A DNA stretch of 64,000 bases. It comes from Stemphylium vesicarium (taxonomy: Eukaryota; Ascomycota; Dothideomycetes; Pleosporales; Pleosporaceae). Within the stretch, counting starts at the first letter, position 1; the number at the start of each line of letters is the position of its first letter. The stretch spans positions 186,001 to 250,000 of the forward strand of contig QXCR01000007.1 in assembly GCA_004380135.1 (NCBI GenBank), given 5' to 3'. Both the position numbers and the translations under genes were made by a program. Of this stretch, positions 44,461 through 55,405 are shown one piece after another. The notes beneath the pieces were generated by a model. That model ran no database searches. It was not told the origin of the DNA and saw nothing but the letters and a program-made list of their open reading frames with translations.

Positions 44461-45411
44461 ATGCTTCGAAAATTAAGAAACGCCAGTTATCCTAGTACTC
44501 CAAACAACCCCTCGCGTACAAAAACAAGCTCTGCGCAACCACCAAAGATGCCCCTCAACGGCATCCTCCCCAGCGCGCAAGAGCCATGCCACCAATCCCA
44601 ATTAATCAAACGCCTATCCTTTCTCGACCTCCCCACCGAAGTCCGTCTCCAAATATACGCCTACACCATCGACCCTAAGCACACATCTCCATCCTCCTAC
44701 ATCGGCCTGTACACCTCCTGCCGATTCATAAAACATGAAACAGACTTCCAATGCGCCAGACTCCTGTCCCCATATCTCCTCGCCGCCCGCGATTTCCTTC
44801 ACGCGAAACCATGGCAAACCGCCAGCATACATTTCACTATGCCGATGTCCTTTGCGTGCATGCGCCATCTGCACGTCTCGGTGGCAAGCCGTCCACTGCT
44901 GTACACCGGGTACAGAGATGGGCTGCACGAACTACTCAGTCTGCATCTCGATTCGCTGACGATAAGATTCCACGAGGGCGAGGGCGAGGCGATGGTGCCC
45001 ATGGACACAGGGCATTTAAATCTTGTCATCGATCGGATTGATCGGCATATGCTTAATCGGTTCCTGCATCCTGCGCCCCGTGTTGTAATCTTGGACCTGG
45101 GGACATATGATAAGAGGGTCGCGATTGTGTGGGTGCGCGTGCCGTGCGAGGCGTTGGGGCACTCGTTGCATATGCCAGTGAGGCATTGGGCTGTCCCGAA
45201 GGAATGTGGTGAAGAGTTTCCTTGTGTAGTCGTGGGGGATGCGATTTGGGATGCTGCTTTGGGCGGTGTATTGCAGAATGAAACGGAAGAAAGAATTTTT
45301 TGGTTGATAGTTAGGCTGGTTCTGGGTTATGCGGTGGTTGATTTTGTTCATTTTCTCGCGGCTGTTGTCCGTTTTTATAACCAGTTTGTCGTAGGATATG
45401 CAGCGTGGTGA
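44461..45411 (+). CDS. F-box-like domain protein (second paralogue)
   Basis: This intronless 316-residue protein has, near residue 52, the F-box-like motif LSFLDLPTEVRLQIYAYTID followed by SSYIGLYTSCRFIKHE. This is the same order and wording as in the gene at 27797..28484. The middle has conserved-looking patches (MSFACMRHLHVS and HLNLVIDRIDRHMLNRFL), and the C-terminus is hydrophobic (IFWLIVRLVLGYAVVDFVHF), which the shorter paralogue lacks. It may bind Skp1 and select targets for ubiquitination, but that rests only on the motif. An alternative ATG at residue 30 (MPLNGIL) is possible. Confidence 0.65.
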   Translation: MLRKLRNASYPSTPNNPSRTKTSSAQPPKMPLNGILPSAQEPCHQSQLIKRLSFLDLPTEVRLQIYAYTIDPKHTSPSSYIGLYTSCRFIKHETDFQCARLLSPYLLAARDFLHAKPWQTASIHFTMPMSFACMRHLHVSVASRPLLYTGYRDGLHELLSLHLDSLTIRFHEGEGEAMVPMDTGHLNLVIDRIDRHMLNRFLHPAPRVVILDLGTYDKRVAIVWVRVPCEALGHSLHMPVRHWAVPKECGEEFPCVVVGDAIWDAALGGVLQNETEERIFWLIVRLVLGYAVVDFVHFLAAVVRFYNQFVVGYAAW

Positions 45412-45530
45412 AGGAAATAGTTGCAGTACCGCCGAGTCGAGCTATGAAATAAAAGAAAAAGAAATGGCATTAAGTCGTAGGGTATGAACATGACCTCGTT
45501 AAATCCAATAACTCCAGGTGTCGTCCTCTT

Positions 45531-46333
45531 TTACAATGCAAACAACGCAAATAATGCCAGAACAGCAAGTCGTGCTGCCGTCTTGCCTGGCACACTTAAT
45601 CCTCCAGCATCACCTGTAAAAGGCGGGAGCGTACTATAGGGTATGGTGCCAGACCCAGTCGCAGTTGTGGCGGCTGTTGCGGAAGCTGAAGCGCCACTCG
45701 CTGTTGCACAAGGCCGACTATCCACGATGAAGTAGTTCGCTGCCAGCGGAGAGCTCAACTCATACTCTGCCATGAAAGCCTCTGTGTCGAAATCGATCCT
45801 GTCCTTTATGCTGGAAAAAGCTGACATTGTGACATTCAGGTTGCATGGCTGCTCAAACAGTAATTCCACGTAACGATGGGCGACCAAGTCTGTTGGAGGA
45901 GGGCTTGGAGCAATGTATGGTGCGGGCCCTTTGTGGGGCGAGGCCAAAAGCGTAGCGGCTCCCATAAGTTGCTGGCTCGTCGCTTTGAGACCCGTGTTCA
46001 TCGAGTGTAGTAGTAAGCGGCGCTCGGTACCGTTCATTGGTGGGACGTCCAAGTCAAGCATGATGGACATGTAGGTCACGCTCATGCTGATCATGGCGCT
46101 AGAGAGTGCGAGCTGAGGCTGGGTTGCGACGGCTAAAACGGGTTAGAATGGACTTTCGGGGATAGAGTGATACACATACCTGTTTTCGCCATCTTTTGGC
46201 CGGGCTTATTCACCATGGTCGAGTTGAAGATGATTTCGAGTTTGTTGTTTGTTTGAGGGGCGAAACCCGCTGGTGTTTGCGCAAGCACGAAGCTGGCAAA
46301 AATAGCCACGATCAATGAGACGAAGAGATACAT
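45531..46333 (-). CDS. Secreted, GPI-anchored PEBP-like protein
   Basis: This extracellular protein resembles phosphatidylethanolamine-binding proteins and is probably tethered to the membrane or wall. Exons 46180..46333 and 45531..46132 are joined by a 47-nt intron, giving 251 residues. The signal peptide is about residues 1-18 (MYLFVSLIVAIFASFVLA). The PEBP-like core has YMSIMLDLDVPPMNGTERRL, LLHSMNTGL, PHKGPAPYIAPSPPPTDLVA and HRYVELLFEQPCNL. The end is a Ser/Thr/Ala-rich stalk followed by a hydrophobic tail (ARLAVLALFALFAL), the usual GPI signal layout. The His-Trp pair of classical PEBPs reads His-Ser here, so ligand binding may differ. A repeated GTTGGAA-type sequence lies just upstream of the start. 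Confidence 0.75.
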
Positions 46334-46348
46334 GATGGTTGTATTGTT

Positions 46349-46390
46349 GAAGTTGGAAGTTGGGATTTGAAAGTTGGAAGTTGGAAGTTG
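46349..46390. repeat. Imperfect AGTTGGA-type repeat
   Basis: Several copies of AAGTTGGA, some joined directly and one interrupted by GGATTTG, lie 16-57 nt upstream of the PEBP-like start, in its presumed 5' UTR. Confidence 0.6.
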
Positions 46391-46454
46391 TGATATTTAC
46401 AGTGGATAGAAGAAGAAGATGATGCTGTGATGGATGCAGCCCCATGAAAGAGTA

Positions 46455-46793
46455 TCAGCCTAGATATAGAGAAACAGGCGTACGCGTATTCCAGGCACAG
46501 ATGCTAGGCCCGCAGCACACGATGTTGCACTGCGCCGGACATGCATAGCAAACGTCGTGCTCACGTTGGATGTCCCCCATACCGATGAAACAAGTAGTGT
46601 GCGGAAGCCCAGTTGTCACATCTTGGCAGGCACTACGGTTACAACGCTGAAAGCGCATCAGAAAAGCAAGATTTGCCAATAATGCGAAAAGCTTGTCCCT
46701 TGATGTAAGTAAAGAGTCCAATAGCAGTGGTTGACGGCAGTCTTTGTTCTTCGGTGGAATGGTGGGGCCGTTGGTATACTCGAAAACCTCCAT
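46455..46793 (-). CDS. Tentative small cysteine-rich ORF
   Basis: This 112-codon ORF starting MEVFEYTNG has a C-terminal half with eight Cys in 46 residues (CNRSACQ, TCFIG, CYACPAQCNIVCCGPSIC). No signal peptide starts at this ATG, and upstream coding-like sequence in another frame suggests an additional 5' exon that I could not place. No family recognised. It may be chance. Confidence 0.25.
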   Translation of the reverse strand: MEVFEYTNGPTIPPKNKDCRQPLLLDSLLTSRDKLFALLANLAFLMRFQRCNRSACQDVTTGLPHTTCFIGMGDIQREHDVCYACPAQCNIVCCGPSICAWNTRTPVSLYLG

Positions 46794-47405
46794 GTTTCGA
46801 CAATTGCGAATGATTGTTATCGGCGTTTGAAACACCTGTGATAGTGGAATTCTGGAAGTCCAGGACAAGATTCCTAGACCAATGCTCTAGTTCGACGCAA
46901 TATAACATCGCTCGATCGCGTATTGTCACCGAGTCCGGGTCTCCGATGCGCTTTCCGCAACATGCTCAGCTGACAACGCTGGCGAAAACCATCCATGGAT
47001 TCCCAGAAGTTGACAACAGTCTTGAAAGATCTGGTTCGATCGATTGTGACGTGGATGGGTTAAGCACGTGTCTTCAAGGCGTCGATCTCAGGGCGATGAC
47101 GCCATATGGTTGTTTCTGCAGAGCTGTCAACGTTTTGCCAAGGTGTCAACCTCCGAAGCTGAGTGAAAAGCTCATCGTGACTGCGACACGAGACGAGGAA
47201 CCCTCGCGCGATGGACTTGAAGATCGTTCGATGAAGCTACAATCCCGCGATTGTGGGTAGATCAAAGTAAGAGTATCTACAAACGACGGGAAGATCAGGG
47301 GAACGCGCTAAAAGATGCACACGTGATAGCGCGTACATGTCAGTCTGTGCTTGTTAGCGCCGGCCGCCACGTTGCGCTGTCGGCGTGATCGAGTAGCCTC
47401 CCTCC
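46794..47405. other. Intergenic region, no secure gene
   Basis: Overlapping short frames lie on both strands. The minus-strand part near 46800..46930 may contain a 5' exon of the Cys-rich ORF (CVELEHWSRNLVLDFQNSTI), but no convincing splice was found. Confidence 0.35.
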
Positions 47406-49601
47406 ATGCCTCTCAACATCGTTAATCGCGGACAGCGAAGTCTGCCGCATCTATTTTGGTATTATAGACGACATTCGATGTCTGGTTCCGCTCCCGCCAC
47501 TGCAGCAAGTGCCAATACTTCCAAGACATCAACCCCGCATTGGCCACTATCCTTTTCCCTGCGGCTACCCCAGTCTAAACCTACATCTCTCCAATCCTAT
47601 GGCTTCTCCTCGACTCAGGCTCCGCCGCCAGTATGGTGGAGCCATCGCTTCTACCGGACTGATGAAGGCAAGGAAGTCGAGATCTTTTACAGCAAAACAA
47701 AGGCAGAATCGGAAGCCATTGTCCAGCACTTCCTCAACGAGCCTATTATTGGATTTGACATGGAATGGCCCTGGGACGATTGGAGGAAAACAGGCCTTCA
47801 GAACAAGGTCGGGTTGATTCAAATTGCTTCTGAAGACAAAATCGGGCTATTCCACATTGGACTGCATCCAGGAAGGACGAGTGAAGAGATCATTGCACCG
47901 ACATTGAAGAAGCTTATCGAGGACCCAAAGATTGGGAAAGTGGGCGTCAACATACTAAGAGCGGATTTCTCGAGACTGAATCGATGGTTCGGACTCAAGC
48001 CAAAAGGTGCCATTGAATCGAGCCATCTATACCGGTTGGTGAAATTTGGCCCACGCAAACCAGAGCTTGTATCCATCAAGCTTGTGAGCTTGGCGCATCA
48101 GGTTGAAGAACAGCTTGGATTACCGCTATTCAAAGGTGATGTGAGGACAAGCAACTGGAGCAAACCGTTATCGAAAGAACAAATCGAGTATGCAGCGGGA
48201 GACGCGTACGCTGGCTTTATGCTATACAAGTGTATGAATGCAAAGAGACTGGCGATGCGACCCACCCCTCCTTTGCCCATATATGCGGAGAACTACCCAA
48301 GTGGAAAAGCGTCGAGAGACGATCCGATAATACTAGATGTTGGGGATGGTACCACCATCACAACGGAAGCATTTTTCGGTGTCAAACCAGCAAAGAGCGG
48401 ACCAGTATCGATCATACCAACAGAAAGCGGGACAGTACCAACCGCATCCACAGCACCAATTAAAAAAGTAGTAACAGGCCCCCTGGACCATACTGCACAA
48501 GCCCTGTACGACGAGCTACTCGTTCGTCGAACGCGTCTTGCTGAGAAAGCAAGTCTACACCCCTCACGCGTCATAACCGACACTTTACTCAAGGCCATCG
48601 CACGCGCCTGCCCACATGACACTCCCTCCCTCCTCGCAGTCAAGGGAATCGGCCCAATCCAGCAGCAAAAATACGGCGACGAATGGCTCCAAGTCATCTC
48701 TCTGTTCTCAGCTGCAAACGGCATCGAGCAACCAGCCAGCACTACAAAGCCCTCAGCCTCCAAAAATAAAGCTGAAAATCCCCGCACGCCGCATCCTCCT
48801 CGGGCAAAACGGAGCGCCAGCCCAGGCCCAGACTCTTCCTCCTCGTCATCGTCATCACCAGCTTTCGACGATCCCCCAGAAACACCCATTCTCCACACCG
48901 GCCTCTCCTTCACCATCGGCCAAACAAACCTGAACGAAAACAACGATGCAGCTTCAAATAACAATGACGCCTCAGACTACGATTCAGACGCCACCCTCCC
49001 CTCCCTCGACTTCGGCACGCCAACCCACCGCCGCATAAGCTCAGGTACAAAACGCAAGCGCTCCGAAAGCCCCACCAAGCGCCCGTCCAACAGCACAATG
49101 CCACACGTTGGCGACCTAGACGAAGCCTCATGGGCGTTAGTCCAAGGAGACGAGACCGTGGACTACGCGCCCTCAACAACAGCAGCGAAAAGGACTACAA
49201 CATCAACGGTCAAACCAGCTGGTTTAGTATCTCAAGACCCCTTACTGTCCCACGCCCTTGCCCTGTCTGCTTCCACTCCAAGCACGAAACCCACAACACC
49301 GCGCCCAAACCCTTCTCCGCAAATAAGGGAAGTAGCGACTACGCTGTCGCCTGCGTCATGTATCGCGAGATCCAAGATTCTGGCTTTTAGTAAACTTGTC
49401 GCGACAAAAGTGCCGGATCGCCCTGCGACTGCGCAACCGCTGATATCTGAGCGCGCTATCGACTTGATTGTAGCGGCAAGGCCGCAGACGCAGGAGGACT
49501 TGGATCGGATACCGGGAGTGGATGGATTGGATTTGGCTTGTCGGAGGGTGGGCATGGAACTGTTGAGGAATGTGGTCAAGTTTGCTGGGGGGTCGCGGTG
49601 A
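47406..49601 (+). CDS. WRN/RNase D-type 3'-5' exonuclease with HRDC domains
   Basis: This intronless 731-residue nuclease has a DEDDy 3'-5' exonuclease domain of the Werner-syndrome type, for DNA or RNA end processing. The acidic site motifs are visible: EPIIGFDMEWPW (Exo I), GVNILRADFSRLNRWFG (Exo II) and IEYAAGDAYAGFMLYKCM (Exo III). KVGLIQIASEDKIGLFHI lies between I and II. An HRDC domain follows (RTRLAEKASLHPSRVITDTL, then SLLAVKGIGPIQQQKYGDEW). A low-complexity Ser-rich region with basic patches (GTKRKRSESPTKR) comes next. Near the C-terminus is a second HRDC-like helical pair (DLIVAARPQTQEDLDRIPGV). A second Met (residue 25) could be the nuclear start. It runs convergent with the helicase gene, 239 nt apart. 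Confidence 0.88.
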   Translation: MPLNIVNRGQRSLPHLFWYYRRHSMSGSAPATAASANTSKTSTPHWPLSFSLRLPQSKPTSLQSYGFSSTQAPPPVWWSHRFYRTDEGKEVEIFYSKTKAESEAIVQHFLNEPIIGFDMEWPWDDWRKTGLQNKVGLIQIASEDKIGLFHIGLHPGRTSEEIIAPTLKKLIEDPKIGKVGVNILRADFSRLNRWFGLKPKGAIESSHLYRLVKFGPRKPELVSIKLVSLAHQVEEQLGLPLFKGDVRTSNWSKPLSKEQIEYAAGDAYAGFMLYKCMNAKRLAMRPTPPLPIYAENYPSGKASRDDPIILDVGDGTTITTEAFFGVKPAKSGPVSIIPTESGTVPTASTAPIKKVVTGPLDHTAQALYDELLVRRTRLAEKASLHPSRVITDTLLKAIARACPHDTPSLLAVKGIGPIQQQKYGDEWLQVISLFSAANGIEQPASTTKPSASKNKAENPRTPHPPRAKRSASPGPDSSSSSSSSPAFDDPPETPILHTGLSFTIGQTNLNENNDAASNNNDASDYDSDATLPSLDFGTPTHRRISSGTKRKRSESPTKRPSNSTMPHVGDLDEASWALVQGDETVDYAPSTTAAKRTTTSTVKPAGLVSQDPLLSHALALSASTPSTKPTTPRPNPSPQIREVATTLSPASCIARSKILAFSKLVATKVPDRPATAQPLISERAIDLIVAARPQTQEDLDRIPGVDGLDLACRRVGMELLRNVVKFAGGSR

Positions 49602-49840
49602 TGTGATGGGATTGGATGGGATGGGGGTTAGGCTAGGTTGGAGTTATGATTTGGGTATGATGGAACGCATGAATGAACGAATGGATAGACGAACGAAGAG
49701 GAACTGGGCTTTCTGGGTTTAACTTGCATCAGCGTGATCTATTTCATGTCTTTTTCGTCCTTCTAACATCTACAGTCTTGATATCTTGTTCGTCACGCCT
49801 TCGTAACACTCTTTTCTACTTCCAGCCACAGCTGACTCAA

Positions 49841-52800
49841 CTAAGCCCACATAGCCCTAAACTTGGTGTCGAAGTCCTCCTTGAGAGCCTTGAACGCCTT
49901 GAGCACGTTCAACAGACCCTCGCCTTCCTCCCAAGCCGGCGGCTCCTTTTCGTCATCATCATCGGCATCCCAGCTCTCTTCAACCTCGGAGCCAGAGCCC
50001 GCGGAGTCGCTGCCCATCTCATCTTCCCAAGACTCTTCAACCTTCTTCTTGAGCTTCCTCTTGGGCTGCATAGTGAGTTCCTGCTTGACGGGGCCCTTGT
50101 TCGCGGAACCAGCAGTGGTGGCGCTTGCCTCGGTAGCGGGGTCGGTTGGCAGCATCTTGTCTTCGCGGTTCTCTTCTTCGTCGTCACCTCCACCACGGAC
50201 ATCGATGAAGTCGAGATCGGACTCGGTCGCCAGACCCAGGAAGTTTGACAAGCTCGTGGTAATTGTCGCAAGGGTCATACTGAGGTCGTTGAGTACGAAC
50301 CATACATCTCCCCGACGGATCTTGTTGGCCTTGATCAGGGCTTCGACGTCACCGTGCATGAAGAAGTCATACAGATACGCGTTGAGAGGCAGATCGGAGT
50401 CCTCTGGGTAGAGGCCAACGTGAGGCACAACAGCTTCCTCTAGGAAGACACCTGAGCGGCTGGTGGAACACAAGTCGTGCACGGACTCGAACTTGTCATC
50501 GTATCCAGAAAGAGCAACGAATGCAGAGCGCGCTTTGACATTGTGGGGCTGGCTCCCACCTGACTTTGACTTTTCGCTGCCGACAGTGACGTCGGTCAAG
50601 GGAAGGGTGTTGTCTGGCTCTTCTACGTGCTGGTCGACGAATGTGCGGACGTAGGCCGTGAAGATGTCGAGCGTGGTCTTGTTGTGGCGACGTAAGACAT
50701 TGGCGGCAGTCTCTGGCATTGCCGGTAAGAAGACAATGGACGGGCTCTTCTTGACCACTTCCTTCACATACTCCTCGTCTGCTTGCCTACATTCTTGTCG
50801 CCCGAACAAGTGCGACATGGTGAGCATGAGCTCACGTAAGACGGCTTCCTTGTTTGTGTCGATCTTAGCACACAGCTCGTGGAAGTATCCATCCTTCAGC
50901 AGCGCATGGAAAGCGAATGACGAATTCTCTGTAAAGTAGAGATGGGATACTGCTCCAGCAAAGTTGAGGGGCACACCCTGCGCATCGAGAAGGTGTTGTC
51001 TGCGGAGGTACTCGATAGAGAAGCGCAAATGGTGGAGCACTGTCATCTTCGCATCCTCTCCGCCAAGGTATAGTCGCGGCTGTGAGAGGAGCGAGTTGAC
51101 GCAGCGAACGGCAAAAGGTGCGTTGTCCGATGAGTTCAGTAGGGTGAACAAACGCAAAACCAAAGTCGTTGTTATCGGGAAGTGGCCGTTGAGATCCGGC
51201 AGTCGGGAGCTGATGAGCTTGTGAACCTTGCTCAGAGACACGCCATGGAATACGACATTTCCGAGCATGTCGAAACCACGACGACCAGCACGACCAGCAG
51301 CCTGACGGAAGTTGAGTGCCGTCAAGAAGACAGAATCTCCTGAGAAGACGACAGTCTTACAAGGCATGTTGATACCCAGAGCAAGGGTACCAGTGGCAAT
51401 AACCACCCGCAGGTAACCCTTGCGGAAAAGCATCTCAACGCAGTACCTGTACTTTCGGTTCATACCGGCGTGATGAACACCAATTCCGCGCATGAGACCG
51501 TCGATCAACCATTCTTCTACTCCGCGGTAACGGAGCTCTTTCGCGTGGACTGCAAATTCCTCCTGCGACATCTTCTTGTGGTCGGCAAAGTGGAAGCCAT
51601 CCAGAGGCTTGTTGGGATCAAACGAAGCGAAGGCGCTGACTTCGACGTTCGCGGCCTCCTTCATCTGATCCTGCTTGGTCATGCCCTTGGAGGCATCTCC
51701 ACGGAGACCTTGTTTCTCTCGCCTTTGGACTTCCTTCTTCCAGTCCTCCCACTGTTGCAGCTTGATTTTCCACTTCGGGCTGGTCTCTTTCCAGTTGACC
51801 TCTGCGTCTACAAGTTGCTTCATGAGTGTTCGGCACATCTTCTCGCAGATGGCACGGTCGTAGTTAAAGATGATACCCGGCAGCGCGTCTTGTTGTTGGA
51901 GGTCAGCCAACAGTGGAAGGATGCTTGAGATGTCGTGGCTAATTTCCATGCCCAGCTCGTCTACCTCTCCGTTGTTATCGACACCATCTCCTTCAACGTC
52001 ACTGGCAGATGTTGCTTCCTCAAGAGCTTTCAGTGGGCTGCTGAGATCGCTGCGGACCTTTTGAAACGGAGATGCGTCATCAGCCATCCACGCAGTGAGT
52101 AACTTCTTGAGACCTGCTTGCCACTTGATAATATCTGCCTTCTTGATAACCTTAGGGAGGACTTCGGACGGTTTGAGTGACTTGTCGACGGGGTAATCAT
52201 CGGTCTGATGCTTGCACATAGTCTGCCACAACGTGAGACAGTCTCGCGCTTCGAGCGACATGTCGCTGGGCAGGCCACGTGTTCTGTTGATCAAGCTGGC
52301 GACTGGGTGCAAGAATGCAAAGTCTGTGTGCTCATCTAGACCGAGCTGAGCAAACGATCGGTTGGTCGGCAGTGGCAAATAGCTAGCTGGGTTGCGCTTC
52401 GCAGGCGGGGTGTAGACGAACTTTCGAAGATCAGAGTATCTGTGGGGGTGTTGTACCATCACCAGCTCATTGCCGGCGGCTTTTTGAGTGGCCGAGAGCC
52501 AATCATTGAAGGACTCCGCGTTGCCAATCGTAGCTGAAAGGGCGATGATGGGACAAGGAGCCATAAGTAGCAGTTGCTCCCAGACCAAACCATCTTCAGC
52601 CTGGCCGATACAGTGAACTTCGTCGAAGATGATCCATTTGACTCGCTCAGACCAGCTCTTAGCGTTGCTTGGTGCTAGCAGCATGATCTGTAGAATATGA
52701 GGTACTGTGACAAGGATCTGGCATCCGGTCGGGTTGTTGATACGGTAGTCCCTTGTATGAATTCCCCATACTGACTGGCTGTACTTGTAGTTCTTCGAAA

Positions 52801-55405
52801 ATCGGGCCTGAATTTCAGCAGCAATCTGGTTGACAAGTGCCTTTGTTGGAGCCACATAAACCAGAACGTCCTCATTGTTCGCCTCCAAAACCTGTTTCAT
52901 GGCGTAGAATGATATGAACGTCTTACCAGCTGATGTCGGCGCAATGACAAGCAAGCTGCGACGGGCATCGATCTCATCCAAAACTCGTCGCTGCCACGCG
53001 TCTGGCTCGAATGCTACACGTGAGTCCGGTGCGGAGTCGATTGTTCGATCAAAGTAAGGTCCACAGTGGAGCAGCTGGAACTCTTCTGGGGAAAGTGTTA
53101 AGGCCAGGTCAGACACCAAGGTCTCTTCCAACGCCTGTGACAGTCAGCAATTGCAATTTAGATTGGTTGATATCGGAGAATTCTGGGTAATGCAAGCTTC
53201 ACAATCGATGCAGATGTTGACAGTGCTTCAGGTATCAATAAACTCACAAATTTGAATGGAAGCTTCCGGTCGCCTTGCGCTGGCGGTACCTGCAGCTTCG
53301 GCAGCTGTAAGCGATCTACAGTAGCGTTCAGGCAAATCGAGATTGTCTTAGTAACAGTCGGGTAGTTGCAGAGGGTTCGTGCAGTGTCGAATAGGAGCGC
53401 TGCGACATACAAGCCTTTATCCTTGGCGTTATCACGGCAGTGTCGTACCCACATCTCCAAGAGAACATTCAACATGTATATGCGGACATCTGGACCAATG
53501 ACCTGACGCTGAGCCTCGTTGCGGTCAGCCAAATATTGTCTGGCCTTGTTGTACCGAGATGCAAGGTCGACCTGCTTTTCGAGGCCTGCACAAGAAACAG
53601 TCCAAGCCTGGTACCATTGCTTCGCATTCTCTTCATCTTTACGCTTCGAGCCAGCTGCGATGTTGTCCAACATGGCTTGCTTTGAGGCGTTGATGTTCTT
53701 GGTGCTTTGCCTTTGTGCCTGCTTCGGTCGTTTGTTCTCGACGCTCGCCGCCGCAGCTTTCGACTTGTCACCAAGGGTGATAGTCTCCGGGTCTAGCACC
53801 TTGCCCACAGCATTAGTCAGACTAGCGGCGTAGGATGTCATTTCAGCCATAAAGAACTGGTTGCGGCGAAGTGCCTTCTTCGCGATCTTTGGATCTTTCT
53901 CGACAACAACCTTAGTCTTCTGGTTGAGAGCCCTCTGGTTATGCCAATGGGTCACTTCCCGGAAGACCTGAGCCGACGTCTGATCCGCCTTGCCTCCGGA
54001 TCGAGATACTTCTAAATGGATAGGCGCTAAGTGTTTGTCGAACACGCCGTTTGAGAAAGGTAGGACCTTGTATGTCGTGTTTTCGTCATCGTTGCCGCTT
54101 GTCGAAGATTCGTCCGCAGCAGAAGACGTGCTAGGTTGAGATGGGATCTCAAGACCGTTGAGAGCTTTTGTTGCCTTCAGAAGAGCCTCAAAGTGGCCCG
54201 TAGGCTTTGGTGAAGTGTGGCGAGCAAATGAAGCGAGTAGACGGCCATCAATCAAATCGGCTAGATCGCAATCTGGGTGGCCAGTGAAAGCTTCCGTCCA
54301 TGCGGGACTATCGATGAATTTGCGTGCCTCATGACAAAACTCCAGGATGAAGGCGTTGACCTCTTCGGGGATTTCCTGGTGCTTGATTATGCGCTCCGAC
54401 AAAGCAAGCTCTGAAAGCGCGGCTGCTTGATGTAGCAGTAGAGAGGACAAATTCGCGTTCGAGGCCGTAAGCTTTGAAGCCACTAGTACCGTCAAGTACT
54501 CCCGCTCAGTCAGCAGTTGGTCGCACGATTCTCTGATTGTCTGCAGGTAACCACGCATGTGTGACAAATCAACGATATCAGTCATCCTCTTATCGGAGTG
54601 AGGCTCCTAGATTGGGTGATTAGCGCTTGTAGTGATGGACTAGTATGACGTCATGCCGGCTTTCGCATTTCGATGTACTTACTGCTGATGAAACATCGAG
54701 TGTCATGCCACGTGCATGCTCTAGAACCGTCGTTACCACCTTGGTGTCTCGCCATTCGAGCCCGTTGATGAGCGCAGTACTGTAACCCCGCTGCATCATG
54801 CTGTAGATGAAAGTGCGGAATGACAACTTGTATTTCTTATGACGCTCCTTTACATCTTCATCTTCATCTTGGGTGGTATCCGGGCTGTTCTGTGACAACA
54901 TCTTTTTGCGCATGTCTGTGAAAGAAGCTCCGTCATGACAAAGCACAAAGTAGATGTCGGTGGCACGCAGATATTCCGTGAACTTGTCCGACGAAGCGGA
55001 AGGGAAGGTGTTGACCTCAGTCTCGGGGACGACGTCTGGTAGGTTGACCTTCAGATGGCGAATGATAGCAGCTCGTGCGAGCAGGTACTTTTCGCTGATA
55101 GCTGGAGATGCATCCTGAGGTACACAAAGATCTTGGTGTTCGTCGAAGAAAGCAATGTGGAAATTGCAGCCTCGGGAAACGAGACCCTGTAGAAACTTCT
55201 CAACAACGTACGAGGCATGTAATAATTGATAGCCTGGGTCGAAGTCGAGATGTGGGTCGTTGAAGCACTGAAGCAGAAGCGACTCGCCGTGGACGAGGAA
55301 TCGCTCACTACCCGCGAAGTCGCCTACTAGGTCGACCCGACGGCTGTAGAGATTGGAGTACCATTGGAGCATTTGCTCCATGGTGTCCTGCTTTTCGGCA
55401 GCCAT
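49841..55405 (-). CDS. DDX60-like Ski2-family DEVH RNA helicase
   Basis: This is a giant superfamily-2 helicase related to vertebrate DDX60 and Ski2. Exons 54683..55405, 53248..54606 and 49841..53134 are joined by 76- and 113-nt introns, giving 1,791 residues. The N-terminal region (YSNLYSRRVDLVGDFAGSER and DFDPGYQLLHASYVVEKFLQ) is the DDX60-type start. The helicase core shows LLVIAPTSAGKTFISFYAMK (Walker A), IIFDEVHCIGQAEDGLVWEQ (DEVH), ALSATIGN, GVHHAGMNRKYRYCVEMLFR and FRQAAGRAGRRGFDMLGNVV. The acidic tail repeats an EESWxD element (EESWEDEMGSD, EESWDADDDDE) and ends ALKEDFDTKFRAMWA. In vertebrates DDX60 takes part in antiviral RNA responses; any such role here is inference. No interruption was found. 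Confidence 0.92.
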
